A stretch of 64,000 bases of DNA from DATARH01 sp036008175 (lineage in GTDB: Bacteria > Pseudomonadota > Alphaproteobacteria > ATCC43930 > CGMCC-115725): NCBI GenBank assembly GCA_036008175.1, contig DASYOB010000062.1:37918-101917 (forward strand), written 5' to 3'. The position numbers and the translations under genes are program-made. The notes beneath the pieces are model-generated. The model saw nothing but the letters and a program-made list of their open reading frames with translations. It did not search any database and was not told where the DNA came from. Shown piece by piece: positions 51,731 to 60,519 of this stretch. Numbering within the stretch: the stretch's first letter is position 1; each line of letters opens with the position of its first letter.

Positions 51731-52984
51731 ATGGCGGTGACCTTCGCGATATTGGGGCTATCCGTCGCGGCGATCCTGCTCGCGATCGCGCTTGTCCGGG
51801 AGCTGCGCCGCCGCGGCCACGCCGAGCGCGTTGCGCTTGACAGCGAGCGCCGTTACCGGCTGCTGGCCGAGAGTTCGTTCGATATGATCGTCCGCTTTGA
51901 TCCACGCAATCAGCGGCGGACCTACATCTCTCCGGCTTGCCGCCGGCTCTATGGGTATGAGCCGCACGAAGCTCTGGCGATGTCGGCGGTGGACATCATC
52001 CATCCGGACGATCTGCCCAAGGTCCATGAGGCGCTAGTGCATCTGGAACAGGGCGATGATGTCGGTCCCGTGACGTATCGCGGGCGACGCAAGGATGGGA
52101 CCTATATCTGGGTTGAGGCGAGCCTGACGCGCTCCGCCAACCCCGAAACCGGCGTCGTCGAGGTCGTCAGCGTGGTGCGCGATGTCAGCGAACGCGTCCG
52201 TTACGAGGCGGCCCTTCGACATGCCAAGGAGCAAGCCGATGCCGCCAACCGCGCCAAATCCGAGTTTCTCGGCACGATGAGCCACGAGCTGCGCACGCCG
52301 CTCAATGCGGTTATCGGCTTCACCGAGCTCATGAAAGAGGAGGTAATGGGACCGATCGAGAACGAGCAGTATCGCTCGTACATCGCCGACATCCACTTCA
52401 GCAGCACGCACCTCCTCAATCTGATCAACGACATACTCGATGTGACCAAGGCCGAGGCCGGCAAGCTGGAACTGCAGGAAGAGGTCTTCGATCTGCGAGA
52501 GGTGATCGAGGCGGTGGTCAGGGTCAGCGGGCCACCGATCGAGAAGGCCGGGCTCGCGGTCGATATCAGGCTCCCGTCGGACCTGCCGATGCTGCGGGCC
52601 GACGAGCGCAAGGCCCGCCAGGTTTTCTTCAACCTGATCGGCAACGCGGTAAAGTTCACCCCGGCTGGGGGACAGATCGAGATCTTTGGCGGGTTCGATC
52701 ATCAATCAGGCGTGGCCATCACGGTAAAGGACACCGGGATTGGCATCGCGCCGGAAGATTTGACGCGGGTGCTCGAACCATTCGTGCAGGTCGGCAGTCC
52801 GGTGAGCCGGCAGCACGCGGGAACCGGGCTCGGTCTCCCCGCGACAAAGCGGATCATGGAGCTGCATCAGGGCAAGCTGGTGCTTCAGAGCACGCTCGGC
52901 GCCGGGACCGCAGCCATTGTCACCTTCCCGCCACAATGCGCGGTTTCCAGGGCGGATTTGACCGCCTCCCGGCCGGCCGCCTGA
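51731..52984 (+). CDS. PAS sensor histidine kinase
   Basis: A 417-residue membrane kinase. It has one N-terminal hydrophobic segment (about 2-23), a PAS domain (about 45-155; SSFDMIVRFDPRNQRRTYIS, HPDDLPKVHEALVHLEQGDD) ending in a PAC-like VVRDVSERV. A HisKA domain with SEFLGTMSHELRTPLNAVIG (phospho-acceptor His) and an HATPase domain follow: FFNLIGNAVKFTPAGG, VKDTGIGIAPEDLTRVLEPF and GTGLGLPATKRIMELH. No response regulator gene adjoins it; the only one in the window is the Asp-less regulator 11.5 kb away. AAGGAA lies upstream of ATG 51731. No known signal is assigned. Confidence 0.92.
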   Translation: MAVTFAILGLSVAAILLAIALVRELRRRGHAERVALDSERRYRLLAESSFDMIVRFDPRNQRRTYISPACRRLYGYEPHEALAMSAVDIIHPDDLPKVHEALVHLEQGDDVGPVTYRGRRKDGTYIWVEASLTRSANPETGVVEVVSVVRDVSERVRYEAALRHAKEQADAANRAKSEFLGTMSHELRTPLNAVIGFTELMKEEVMGPIENEQYRSYIADIHFSSTHLLNLINDILDVTKAEAGKLELQEEVFDLREVIEAVVRVSGPPIEKAGLAVDIRLPSDLPMLRADERKARQVFFNLIGNAVKFTPAGGQIEIFGGFDHQSGVAITVKDTGIGIAPEDLTRVLEPFVQVGSPVSRQHAGTGLGLPATKRIMELHQGKLVLQSTLGAGTAAIVTFPPQCAVSRADLTASRPAA

Positions 52985-52996
52985 GACCGTCATCCA

Positions 52997-53998
52997 TCAG
53001 CCGTTCGCCGCCATGCCGCAGCCGCACTGGACATGGAAGACCCGCATCGCGTTGTTGCCGAGAATGGCGCGGCGCTCTTGCTCTGTAAGCGGAGTGTTAT
53101 CAACGATCCTACATGGATCGAGATCGCCGATTCCGAACGGGTAATCCGAGCCGAGCATGACCTTGTCGGCGCCGACCGTGTCGCACAGAAAGCGTAACGC
53201 CCGCGGTTCGAACAACACAGTGTCGAAATAAAGCCTCTGGAAACCAGGAACCGGGTCGGCATAGTCCGGGTGGATCGCGTGGTTGCGCTTTAGCCGGCCG
53301 AGCGCATAGGGGAGCGCGCCGCCGCCATGCGACAAGATCAGATTGACTCCCGGAAAGCGGGTCAGGTGCCCGGAGAACAGCAGCCGCGCGACCGCGATCG
53401 TCGAATCAGCCAGGCGGCCGACCGCATTGACCAGGTCGTAGCCAGCGAGCCGCTCGTCGCCGCAGATGTAATGCGGGTGCAGAAAAATCGCGGCCTTGCG
53501 CGCCGAGGCGAGCTCCCAGAACGGGTCGAGCGAGGGGTCGTCAAGATTGCCGCCCACTCCTTTCGGCTGGGTCGCGATCATCGCGCCCTTGAAGCCGGCA
53601 TCGAGCGCCTCTTCGAGCACCCGCGCTGCCAGCGCGCCGTCCTGCGATGGTACCGTGGCCAGCGCGGTCAAGGAGGTCAGCGCCGCCGCGTCTCTGGCCA
53701 TGTGCTCGTTGTAGAACCGCGCCCAATCGGCACCTTCCGCCGCCGGTAATTCGTAGCCGTAGACATCGGTCCAGCCGCCGACCAGCTGATGATCGACCCG
53801 TGCTTTCCGAAGCCAATCGCGGCGCTGCTCAAGATCGGAAAGACGCGGCTGAATCGGCCGGCCGGGGCCGCCGCCGGCAAACTCCATGCGGGGCGTGCTG
53901 CCTTCATGCAAACGCACCGATGGGAACAGCCGTCGCTCGCTGCGCAAGGCGTCGAGCATCGTGCCGGGCACGACATGCGCATGGGTATCAATAATCAT
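52997..53998 (-). CDS. Amidohydrolase family 2 protein (ACMSD-like)
   Basis: A 333-residue metal-dependent TIM-barrel hydrolase or decarboxylase. The N-terminal metal motif is MIIDTHAHVVPGTMLDAL (HxH, residues 5-7). Other family blocks are FYNEHMARDAAALTSLTALA, AAIFLHPHYICGDERL, LILSHGGGALPYALGRLKRN (His on the metal) and LRFLCDTVGADKVMLGSDYP with the late Asp. This fits aminocarboxymuconate-semialdehyde decarboxylase-type or gamma-resorcylate-type enzymes, though the substrate is unknown. The ATG at 53998 has GGAG upstream. It converges on the kinase gene (12-base gap) and follows the alpha/beta hydrolase. Confidence 0.88.
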   Translation of the reverse strand: MIIDTHAHVVPGTMLDALRSERRLFPSVRLHEGSTPRMEFAGGGPGRPIQPRLSDLEQRRDWLRKARVDHQLVGGWTDVYGYELPAAEGADWARFYNEHMARDAAALTSLTALATVPSQDGALAARVLEEALDAGFKGAMIATQPKGVGGNLDDPSLDPFWELASARKAAIFLHPHYICGDERLAGYDLVNAVGRLADSTIAVARLLFSGHLTRFPGVNLILSHGGGALPYALGRLKRNHAIHPDYADPVPGFQRLYFDTVLFEPRALRFLCDTVGADKVMLGSDYPFGIGDLDPCRIVDNTPLTEQERRAILGNNAMRVFHVQCGCGMAANG

Positions 53999-54008
53999 CA
54001 GGGCTCCA

Positions 54009-55074
54009 TCATTTATCCGGACAGCCGCCGGTATCGAACAGTGCGGCGCGGCCGCAGGGCGAACCCAGCACCCGCGCCGCATTATGGGCCGCGTCGTCGA
54101 TCACCCACATTTGCTGCTTGAAGGCACGGCTGTCGCGTTGTTTCAATTGCTGAAAAAAAGATTGTATCCGGGCAAGGCGCATCGACCCTTGCGCCTCGGC
54201 GGCGCAGGACTTGTCCAAGAAACGGTGGTTCGGATCATCGTCCCTGGCGCCCACGAGGTAGACGATGTCGCGCTCGATGTAGCGATGTTCGAGCGCCGCC
54301 GCGCCGTCCTGCAGCGCGGGCTGGACATAGCGCGGCAGGTCGCCGGCGAGCCCGTATTTCCAATGGTTGAAATTCGGGCACGCCGCCGCCTCGGCGAACG
54401 GGCCAAAGCCGCCTTCGGGGCGGGGCCGATCCTCGGTGAAATAAAGATAAGAAGACGGACTGCCGACGACATAGCGCAAATCGATCCCGCCACGTCCGAA
54501 TGCGCCTTCGCCTCGTCCGACGACGGCATAACGCTGGACTAGCTGACCGCCCGCTGAGAACCCGACGAGCACGATTTGCGATAGGTTCGGCAAAACTCGT
54601 CTATCCGCCGCTTTGCCAAGCAGCGCATCCAATGCGTCGAACGCGCTGAGTGGGGCCGGTCCATCGGCCGGGTTGCCGCCCTCCCAAGCTCCGCGCTGCC
54701 AGCGCAGCATCGTGTCAGGAAGGTTGTGCGCGGCGACGTCCTCGGCGGCTAGGAACTGCGGCGTCAACACCAACGTAGCCGCCGGGTCCGGGAACCAAAC
54801 CGAGCATCATCCGCGCATAATCGGCTGCATTTCGCTCGTAGCCATGAACGATGATCACAACGCGACGGATCGCGGACAGCGGCTGGCTCCAGTCCTGCGA
54901 GGTATAGATCGACAAAATGCCCGTGCCGGCCGGCTCGCTCACCGAAAACCGGCCATCGCCAACCGCCGCGACCGGAGGCGGTACGGGCGTTTGTCCGGTC
55001 GCTGTTCCGGCGGCAAGCGACCACAGGGCAGCGGCAGCGAGCACGCCCGCCGATCTTATCGCGAACCGAAGCAC
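54009..55074 (-). pseudogene. Exported alpha/beta hydrolase, interrupted by a frameshift
   Basis: Two overlapping frames make one gene. The first (from GTG 55074) gives a signal-peptide-like start (VLRFAIRSAGVLAAAALWSL) and the oxyanion segment VVIIVHGYERNAADYARMML. It then runs off near 54790-54805. The other frame resumes with PDPAATLVLTPQFLAAEDVA, the nucleophile elbow IVLVGFSAGGQLVQRYAVVG (GxSxG) and a late DDAAHN. An extra base within the run GGTTTGGTTCCCGG (54788-54801 region) restores the frame. It may be a sequencing indel. The reaction is not known; hydrolases of this fold can be esterases or peptidases. Confidence 0.72.
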
Positions 55075-55096
55075 CCGGCTGGTCGGTCTGGCTCGG

Positions 55097-55420
55097 CTAC
55101 TTGGCCCCGGCGCCGCGGAACTTGACGGCGGTGGCGAGCGCCTTGTTGGCCTCCTCAACCGTCAGCAATACAGTTGTCCGCGTGTGTACCAAACCGGTCG
55201 CCGAGGCGGCGAGCGAGAGGGCACTGGCAGCGACCGCGTCCGGCGCCTCGGCGATGATCACGACGTCGTACTCAGCGAGCGCGTAATGCATCGATTCGAG
55301 CTTCCCGCCGACGCTCTCGAGCGCCTGGCGGACGGCGTTGCGGCGCCCGGTCGCCTTGTCCTTGTACAGACCTTTCAGCCCCTCGGCGGTGTATGAGCCG
55401 GTGATCAGGAATTTCGCCAT
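55097..55420 (-). CDS. GYD domain protein
   Basis: A 107-residue dimeric alpha/beta barrel-like protein of the GYD family. It begins MAKFLITGSYTAEGLKGLYK, with GRRNAVRQALESVGGKLESM, ALAEYDVVIIAEAPDAVAAS and a Val/Thr-rich strand THTRTTVLLTVEEANKALAT-like. GYD proteins are widespread and have no firm role; some sit with monooxygenases. AAGGAA precedes the ATG at 55420. The 214 bases after its start side (55421-55634) contain no gene I can support. It reads into the alpha/beta hydrolase gene on the same strand, with a 22-base gap. Confidence 0.85.
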   Translation of the reverse strand: MAKFLITGSYTAEGLKGLYKDKATGRRNAVRQALESVGGKLESMHYALAEYDVVIIAEAPDAVAASALSLAASATGLVHTRTTVLLTVEEANKALATAVKFRGAGAK

Positions 55421-55634
55421 GACGTGTTCCTTCCCCGAATGATTTTTTTACGCCGCGTCGGCCTGCTGGCGCAGACAGCAGTATAGCACCGCGCGCTGCA
55501 CCGATGCGCCGCTTCCGCGTAAGCGTGCCGCGGCAGAACCGCCGTTTGGCGGCATCCAAAGGGGGCGGGCAGAGCCGACCGCCCGTTGCTGTGCGCGGTG
55601 GGTGGGCCCGTTTACGATTGACGGAAGGAGTCCG

Positions 55635-56033
55635 CTACGCCGCTTCGGTGGCGGAGCTGCCGTTAAGCCGCAGCCGCCAGCGCGATGAGCCGGTCTGTTC
55701 AGCCGCTGCTTCAGCCGGGGCCTTCACGCGGGCCTCGACAGGCTCCTCGACCGGGCTGTGAGCGCCGATCGGGTCGTTTTCCTCGGTCGCGGGCTCGGTA
55801 ATCGCCGCCGATTCTTCTACCGCGAGTTCCGTTTCGACCACGAGCTCGGACGCCCCCTCCTCGCCTTTGTATTGCGACATGAACTCCACGGCGGCGCTCT
55901 CGAACTTTTCGAGCGTCGAAAGCTCGTCGTCCACCCGTTTCATCTCGTCGTCGTAACGAGCCTTAATCGCGGCGCGCCGGCCCTTGAGCTGCTCCTTGGC
56001 TTGCTCGACGTCGTCCCCAGAAAGATTCCACAT
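55635..56033 (-). CDS. Hypothetical coiled-coil protein with acidic tail
   Basis: A 132-residue product. The first half (WNLSGDDVEQAKEQLKGRRA, AIKARYDDEMKRVDDELSTL) is charged and strongly helical, with heptad-like spacing consistent with a short coiled coil. The second half is Ala/Glu/Pro-rich and acidic (about residues 66-118), probably disordered, ending with a small Arg patch. I do not recognise a family, and no signal peptide or membrane segment is seen. The ATG at 56033 is chosen from the helix start, but its Shine-Dalgarno is weak. Confidence 0.6.
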   Translation of the reverse strand: MWNLSGDDVEQAKEQLKGRRAAIKARYDDEMKRVDDELSTLEKFESAAVEFMSQYKGEEGASELVVETELAVEESAAITEPATEENDPIGAHSPVEEPVEARVKAPAEAAAEQTGSSRWRLRLNGSSATEAA

Positions 56034-56329
56034 GGCAGCTGACCGTCGGTTTGGTGGCTCTGATCGCCACATTCATCGGCAATCTGGGTTAATAGATCCA
56101 TAACATCGGAGAGCTTCGTGAGCATTACGCAACAAATTTTAAGTGTAGGAGAAATAATTTATAAGAAATCAGGGGGGAGCCTCCTGCGCTCGGGCAAGCC
56201 TGCCAAGACCCTTCGCTTCCATGGCCATCCCACCATCATCGACCATCTCGCCGAGACCGGGCGCGGCGAGTAGACTGGGCTCGGGAACATCGCCGTCCCA
56301 GGTTGGCCGGCGACCAGAGAGGTGCCGCA
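56034..56329. other. Divergent gap with an AT-rich patch
   Basis: About 296 bases between the hypothetical coiled-coil gene (minus) and the flavin-monooxygenase-like gene (plus). Bases 56128-56170 are strikingly AT-rich for this genome and include TATAAG (56159-56164) and a GTAGGAG run. It is a likely promoter region for the rightward catabolic genes. No gene is supported. Confidence 0.4.
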
Positions 56330-57532
56330 ATGCCCGACGCGAAGATGACCCCGGCCGGCGCACCGCCGGATTTCGCGGAGCTCTTGGCGCGCGCGGAGGC
56401 GCTTGCCCCGGTGCTGCGCGAGCGCGCTGGTCGCGCCGAGGAGCTGCGCCGCATACCAGATGAGACGATCGAGGATCTGCACCGCACCGGGCTCTTCCGC
56501 ATCCTGCAGCCGAAACGCGTCGGTGGCGGCGAGCTGCCGTTCCGCTCGATCGTCGAGCTGGTGTCGATAATCGGCCGCGGGTGTGGCTCGACCGCGTGGG
56601 TACTGGCCAACCTCGCCGCGCATCACTGGCTCCTCGGTATGTGGCCGAAACAGGCGCAGGACGAGATCTGGGGACAGTCGCCGGACAATCTGATCGGCTC
56701 GGCGCTGATCTTTCCGCGCGGCCGCGCCCGCAAGGTGCCCGGCGGCTATCGCCTCAGCGGTCGCTGGCCGTTTTCGAGCGGGGTCGATGCCGCGGCCTGG
56801 AACCTGATCGGTGCGATCATGCAGGACGAGGAGGCCGGGATTGCCGAGCCCCGCATCTTCGTGCTGCCGGCGAGCGACTACACGATCATCGATACCTGGC
56901 ATGTGATCGGTCTCGCGGGCACCGGCAGCAAGGATGTCGCGGTCGAGGACGTGTTCGTGCCGGCATACCGCTCGGTTGCGGTCGATCAGATCACCGGCGG
57001 TCCCAATCCGGGCAGCGAGGTCAACCCGGCGGTGCTGTATCAGCTGCCGGCGATCAGCCTGTTCGCGTTCTGCATCGCCGGCGTCTCGCTCGGCATCGCC
57101 CAGGGTGCGATCGAGTATTTCACCCAGACGACGCGCACTCGCACCAGCTACTATACCGGCCGCAACCTTGCTGATTTTGTCACGCTGCAGGTGCATCTCG
57201 CCGAGGCGTCGGCGATCGCCGACGCGGCGCGGGCGGTCATTCTGACGGATTGCGACGAAGCAACCCGGATCGTCGAGGAAGGCCGGGTGCCGAACCTCGA
57301 CCAGCGCGCCCGCTATCGCCGTGATGGCGCCTACGCTGCGACGCTTTGCACCAGGGCGGTCGACGTATTGTTCGGCGCGACCGGCGGTGGCGCGATTTAT
57401 GCGAGAAACCCGCTACAGCGCGCGTTCCGCGACGTGCATGCGGCGAATGCGCATTACGTGCTGAACTGGGACATCAACGGGGCAATGTACGGGCGCGTGG
57501 TGCTCGGCCTATCGCCCGATGCGACGCTCTAG
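56330..57532 (+). CDS. Flavin-dependent monooxygenase oxygenase subunit (HsaA/HpaB-like, acyl-CoA dehydrogenase fold)
   Basis: A 400-residue protein with the acyl-CoA dehydrogenase fold but the sequence character of the two-component oxygenase group. Blocks seen include EDLHRTGLFRILQPKRVGGG, GCGSTAWVLANLAAHHWLLG, GGYRLSGRWPFSSGVDAAAW, VIGLAGTGSKDVAVEDVFVP and ATGGGAIYARNPLQRAFRDV. It uses reduced flavin made elsewhere, and a flavin reductase gene follows 28 bases downstream. Likely reaction: hydroxylation of an aromatic or related small molecule, substrate unknown. GAGAGG precedes ATG 56330. A second gene of this type is at 62137. Confidence 0.88.
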   Translation: MPDAKMTPAGAPPDFAELLARAEALAPVLRERAGRAEELRRIPDETIEDLHRTGLFRILQPKRVGGGELPFRSIVELVSIIGRGCGSTAWVLANLAAHHWLLGMWPKQAQDEIWGQSPDNLIGSALIFPRGRARKVPGGYRLSGRWPFSSGVDAAAWNLIGAIMQDEEAGIAEPRIFVLPASDYTIIDTWHVIGLAGTGSKDVAVEDVFVPAYRSVAVDQITGGPNPGSEVNPAVLYQLPAISLFAFCIAGVSLGIAQGAIEYFTQTTRTRTSYYTGRNLADFVTLQVHLAEASAIADAARAVILTDCDEATRIVEEGRVPNLDQRARYRRDGAYAATLCTRAVDVLFGATGGGAIYARNPLQRAFRDVHAANAHYVLNWDINGAMYGRVVLGLSPDATL

Positions 57533-57560
57533 AACCAGTCGGCAGATTCGAGGGACGACA

Positions 57561-58100
57561 GTGTCAAGGGATCTTCCGGGCAGTCATCAGGCGGCGGTAC
57601 ACGATACCTCGGCCGAGGGGTTCAACCCGCGCGAGCTGCGCAATGCGCTCGGCGCCTTCGCCACCGGCGTGACGATCGTCACCACGCGCAGCCGCGATGG
57701 CAAACTCCACGGGATGACCGCAAACTCATTCACCTCGGTGTCGCTGAACCCGCCGTTGGTGCTGTGGAGCAGCTCGCTCTATGCGCAGAGCCTGCCGGCC
57801 TTTCAGGAAGGCACGCATTTCGTCGTCAACATCCTGGCCTACGACCAGATCGAGCTGTCGAACAAGTTCGCCAAGCAGAGCGACGACAAATTTATCGATG
57901 TCGACCACATCATTCCGGAGATCGGCGCCCCGATCATCATCGGGTCGGCGGCGCATTTCGAGTGCCGCAACGAGTTCCGCCACTACGGCGGCGACCACAT
58001 CATCTTCATCGGCCACGTCGAGCGCTTCGCCTATACCGACAGGCCGACCCTCCTGTTCGGCCGCGGCAAATACATGCGCGGCGAGCCGATCCAGCCCTGA
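57561..58100 (+). CDS. Flavin reductase (HpaC-like)
   Basis: A 179-residue split beta-barrel flavin reductase that uses NAD(P)H to make the free reduced flavin used by two-component monooxygenases. Signature segments are RNALGAFATGVTIVTTRSRD, GMTANSFTSVSLNPPLVLWS, FVVNILAYDQIELSNKFAKQ, and HYGGDHIIFIGHVERFAYTD with the conserved GDHxxxxG. The GTG at 57561 is preceded by AGGGA. It sits directly after the oxygenase subunit gene and could also serve the luciferase-like genes nearby. Its stop is 8 bases before the next gene. Confidence 0.92.
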   Translation: MSRDLPGSHQAAVHDTSAEGFNPRELRNALGAFATGVTIVTTRSRDGKLHGMTANSFTSVSLNPPLVLWSSSLYAQSLPAFQEGTHFVVNILAYDQIELSNKFAKQSDDKFIDVDHIIPEIGAPIIIGSAAHFECRNEFRHYGGDHIIFIGHVERFAYTDRPTLLFGRGKYMRGEPIQP

Positions 58101-58108
58101 GCCGGAAC

Positions 58109-59002
58109 ATGGCGCCGCCTGTGCGCAATATGGCCGTCATCGGGCTCGGCATCATGGGCGGGGCAATCGCCCGCAATCTGCTCGCCGCAGGCTTCACGGT
58201 TAGGGGCTTCGATGTCGATAAGGGCCAGACCGCGGCAGCGGCATCGTCCGGTATTGCGGTGCGAGGCTCAGCAGCGGAGGCGGTCCACGGCGCCGAGCTT
58301 GTGCTGACCAGCCTGCCGAGTGCCGCGGCGCTCGATTCGACCGCCGACGCGCTCGTTACCGAGCCGCGGCCGGGCCTCATTCTCGCCGAGATCAGCACCT
58401 TCCCGATCGAGGCAAAGGAAAGGGCGCGCGACCGGCTCGCCGCCACCGGTATCACGATGCTCGATTGTCCGCTGTCCGGCACCGGCGCTCAGGCCGTCAC
58501 TGGCGACCTCGCGCTTTACGGCAGCGGCGACGAGGCAGCGTTTGCCCGGTGCCGCGACGCTTTTGCCGGCTTTGCCCGGGTCAGCCATTACCTCGGCGCC
58601 TTTGGTAACGGCAGCCGCATGAAATTCGTCGCCAACCTGCTGGTCGCCGTGCACAACGTCGCCGCCGCCGAGGCGATCGTGCTCGGCACCAAGGCCGGGC
58701 TCGATCCCGAACGCATCCTTGAGGTGATCGGCAGCGGCGCCGGCACCTCGCGCATCTTCGAATTGCGAGGCCCGATGATGGCGAAGGGGGTCTATACCCC
58801 GCCGACTGCGACGATGCATGTGTTGCAGAAGGACAGCGCGATCATCGCCGAATTCGCCCGCGCGCTCGGGGTCGACACGCCGATGCTGGCGGCCGCCGCG
58901 CCGCTCTATGACGAGGCCGAGGCGCAAGGTTATGTCGCGGAGGATGTTGGCGCCGTGCACGCGGTGCTCGCCCGCCGCGCCGGCCTGTCAACGAAGGGAT
59001 AA
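58109..59002 (+). CDS. Beta-hydroxyacid dehydrogenase (3-hydroxyisobutyrate dehydrogenase family)
   Basis: A 297-residue NAD(P)-binding oxidoreductase. It has the Rossmann motif MAVIGLGIMGGAIARNLLAA, the substrate block LDCPLSGTGAQAVTGDLALY and the catalytic Lys block GNGSRMKFVANLLVAVHNVA. The C-terminal helical domain contains STSRIFELRGPMM-like and TATMHVLQKDSAIIAEFARA. The reaction is oxidation of a 3-hydroxy acid or tartronate-type substrate, or a related imine reduction. It follows the flavin reductase by 8 bases and precedes the phytanoyl-CoA-dioxygenase-like gene, so it is probably part of the same catabolic operon. Confidence 0.9.
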   Translation: MAPPVRNMAVIGLGIMGGAIARNLLAAGFTVRGFDVDKGQTAAAASSGIAVRGSAAEAVHGAELVLTSLPSAAALDSTADALVTEPRPGLILAEISTFPIEAKERARDRLAATGITMLDCPLSGTGAQAVTGDLALYGSGDEAAFARCRDAFAGFARVSHYLGAFGNGSRMKFVANLLVAVHNVAAAEAIVLGTKAGLDPERILEVIGSGAGTSRIFELRGPMMAKGVYTPPTATMHVLQKDSAIIAEFARALGVDTPMLAAAAPLYDEAEAQGYVAEDVGAVHAVLARRAGLSTKG

Positions 59003-59015
59003 GGAGGCCCAACCG

Positions 59016-59927
59016 ATGCTTTCCGCCGCGCAGCATGCTGCCTACGACCGGGACGGTTTTATCGTCGTGCCGAATGTCTTCTCGGCCGCCGAGATCGACG
59101 AGTTGCGCCGGGTCACCGACGAGTTCGTGCGCAACGCCGCGTCCGTCTCCGCCAATGACGAGATCTATGATCTTGAGGACTCGCATTCGCCGACCGAGCC
59201 GAGGGTGCGGCGGTTGAAGGCGCCGCATCTTCACCACCCGGCCTATTTCCGCGCCAGCCGCAACCACAATGCCGTCGCGATCCTGAAGGACCTCTGGGGC
59301 AGCGTCCGCTTCGACACCGGCAAGCTCAACATGAAATCGGCCGGCTACGGCGCGCCGGTCGAATGGCACCAGGATTGGGCGTTCTACCCGCACACCAACG
59401 ACGACCTCGCCGCGGTCGGGATCATGCTCGACGACATGACGATGGAGAACGGCCCGATGCTGGTCGTGCCAGGCAGCCACAAAGGGCCGATCTGGGACCA
59501 TCACGGCCCGAACGGCCGGTTCTGCGGCGCGATGGACCCGGCAAATTTGGCTAAGGGCGGGGGCGGCATCGATTTGTCAAAAGCGATGCCCTGCCTCGGC
59601 AAGGCCGGCTCGATCACCGTGCATCATGTGCGCGCTGTGCACGGCTCGGCGACCAATTTCTCGGGCCGGGAACGACGCTTCCTATTGTTCCAGTACCGCG
59701 CCGCCGATGCCTGGCCGCTGCTCGGCTTTCCCGGCGGCATCGAGAAATTCGACGAGCTGCTGCTCGCCGGCGCGCCTACCCTGGAGCCGCGGCTCGCGCC
59801 GGTGCCGGTGCGCCTGCCGCTGCCGGCGGCCGAGCATCAGGGCTCGATCTACGAGAACCAGCGCGCCAGCGGCCGCCGCTATTTCGAGACCGCCGCGGCG
59901 GCTTTGCAGCCGGTTGCGGCGGAGTAG
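59016..59927 (+). CDS. Phytanoyl-CoA dioxygenase family protein
   Basis: A 303-residue Fe(II)/2-oxoglutarate-type oxygenase. The jelly-roll iron motif His118-x-Asp120 is in GAPVEWHQDWAFYPHTND. The distal His is in ITVHHVRAVHGSATNFSGRE, and Arg in RRFLLFQYRAAD can bind 2-oxoglutarate. The N-terminal AAYDRDGFIVVPNVFSAAEI is typical of PhyH proteins. The ATG at 59016 has AAGGAGG 9 bases upstream and lies 13 bases after the dehydrogenase. Substrate is unknown; hydroxylation or demethylation of a small molecule fits the setting. Confidence 0.92.
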   Translation: MLSAAQHAAYDRDGFIVVPNVFSAAEIDELRRVTDEFVRNAASVSANDEIYDLEDSHSPTEPRVRRLKAPHLHHPAYFRASRNHNAVAILKDLWGSVRFDTGKLNMKSAGYGAPVEWHQDWAFYPHTNDDLAAVGIMLDDMTMENGPMLVVPGSHKGPIWDHHGPNGRFCGAMDPANLAKGGGGIDLSKAMPCLGKAGSITVHHVRAVHGSATNFSGRERRFLLFQYRAADAWPLLGFPGGIEKFDELLLAGAPTLEPRLAPVPVRLPLPAAEHQGSIYENQRASGRRYFETAAAALQPVAAE

Positions 59928-60042
59928 GCCCGGATCTCGATGCTCCGAACATGAATTGACCTCCGTCAAGGCGTGCAGCGCCCGGGCCGACTATCTGGTT
60001 CGATGCGCACGGGCGTTTGGTACGTCATTGAAGGAGGTCCTG

Positions 60043-60258
60043 ATGCGTGTCGCTGTCTCTGCATTGCTAGGAGCATTTGCCTTTGTGGCGCTGCCGCTTG
60101 CGGCGAATGCTGTCCCGAGCGGGCCGGCTGTGCCGGAATCGCTGCCCGCGCCCGGTGTCCAGTTGGTCGCCGGCGGATGTGGGCCTGGCTGGCATCCGGT
60201 CCCCCCGCATTTCACGCCGTGGGGACACTGGATTCCGCCCGCACCGCATTTTTGGTGA
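60043..60258 (+). CDS. Small secreted Pro/His/Trp-rich protein
   Basis: A 71-residue product. AAGGAGG (60031-60037) precedes ATG 60043 with ideal spacing. The signal peptide is about residues 1-25 (MRVAVSALLGAFAFVALPLA, cleavage near NAV). The short mature part has one Cys and many Pro, His and Trp (GCGPGWHPVPPHFTPWGHWI). I recognise no family with confidence. It resembles, in type though not in sequence, the His/Tyr-rich secreted protein at 32243. Metal or polymer binding is possible. The 115-base leader before it has no other feature noted. Confidence 0.72.
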   Translation: MRVAVSALLGAFAFVALPLAANAVPSGPAVPESLPAPGVQLVAGGCGPGWHPVPPHFTPWGHWIPPAPHFW

Positions 60259-60374
60259 CCCTGAACGGCACGGCCCGCAACTAGTCTAGCAAAATTCCTC
60301 TCACCTGCGTGGTGTTGACGGTCTGAAGGACGGGCTAACCGATCGCGTCTTACCAAATCGCGCACCCGCCGCCG

Positions 60375-60400
60375 GAAGCCCTGTTCTCCCGCGGGGCTTC
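60375..60400. terminator. Weak stem-loop in the gap before the LLM gene
   Basis: GAAGCCC (60375-60381) pairs with GGGCTTC (60394-60400) around a 12-base loop; a TTTT run (60408-60411) follows at some distance. It could terminate the small secreted gene transcript or the upstream operon. The rest of the 60259-60519 gap shows no other feature. Confidence 0.3.
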
Positions 60401-60519
60401 TGCGCGATTTTGCCCGCAATACGGAGGTGCAACGCCCTCAAAGGCGTTGCGTATCGATCGAGATCGAAGCGGGGATATTGCTGCCGGCAAAGATTGGCCG
60501 GAGCGGGAACTGATGGGCG

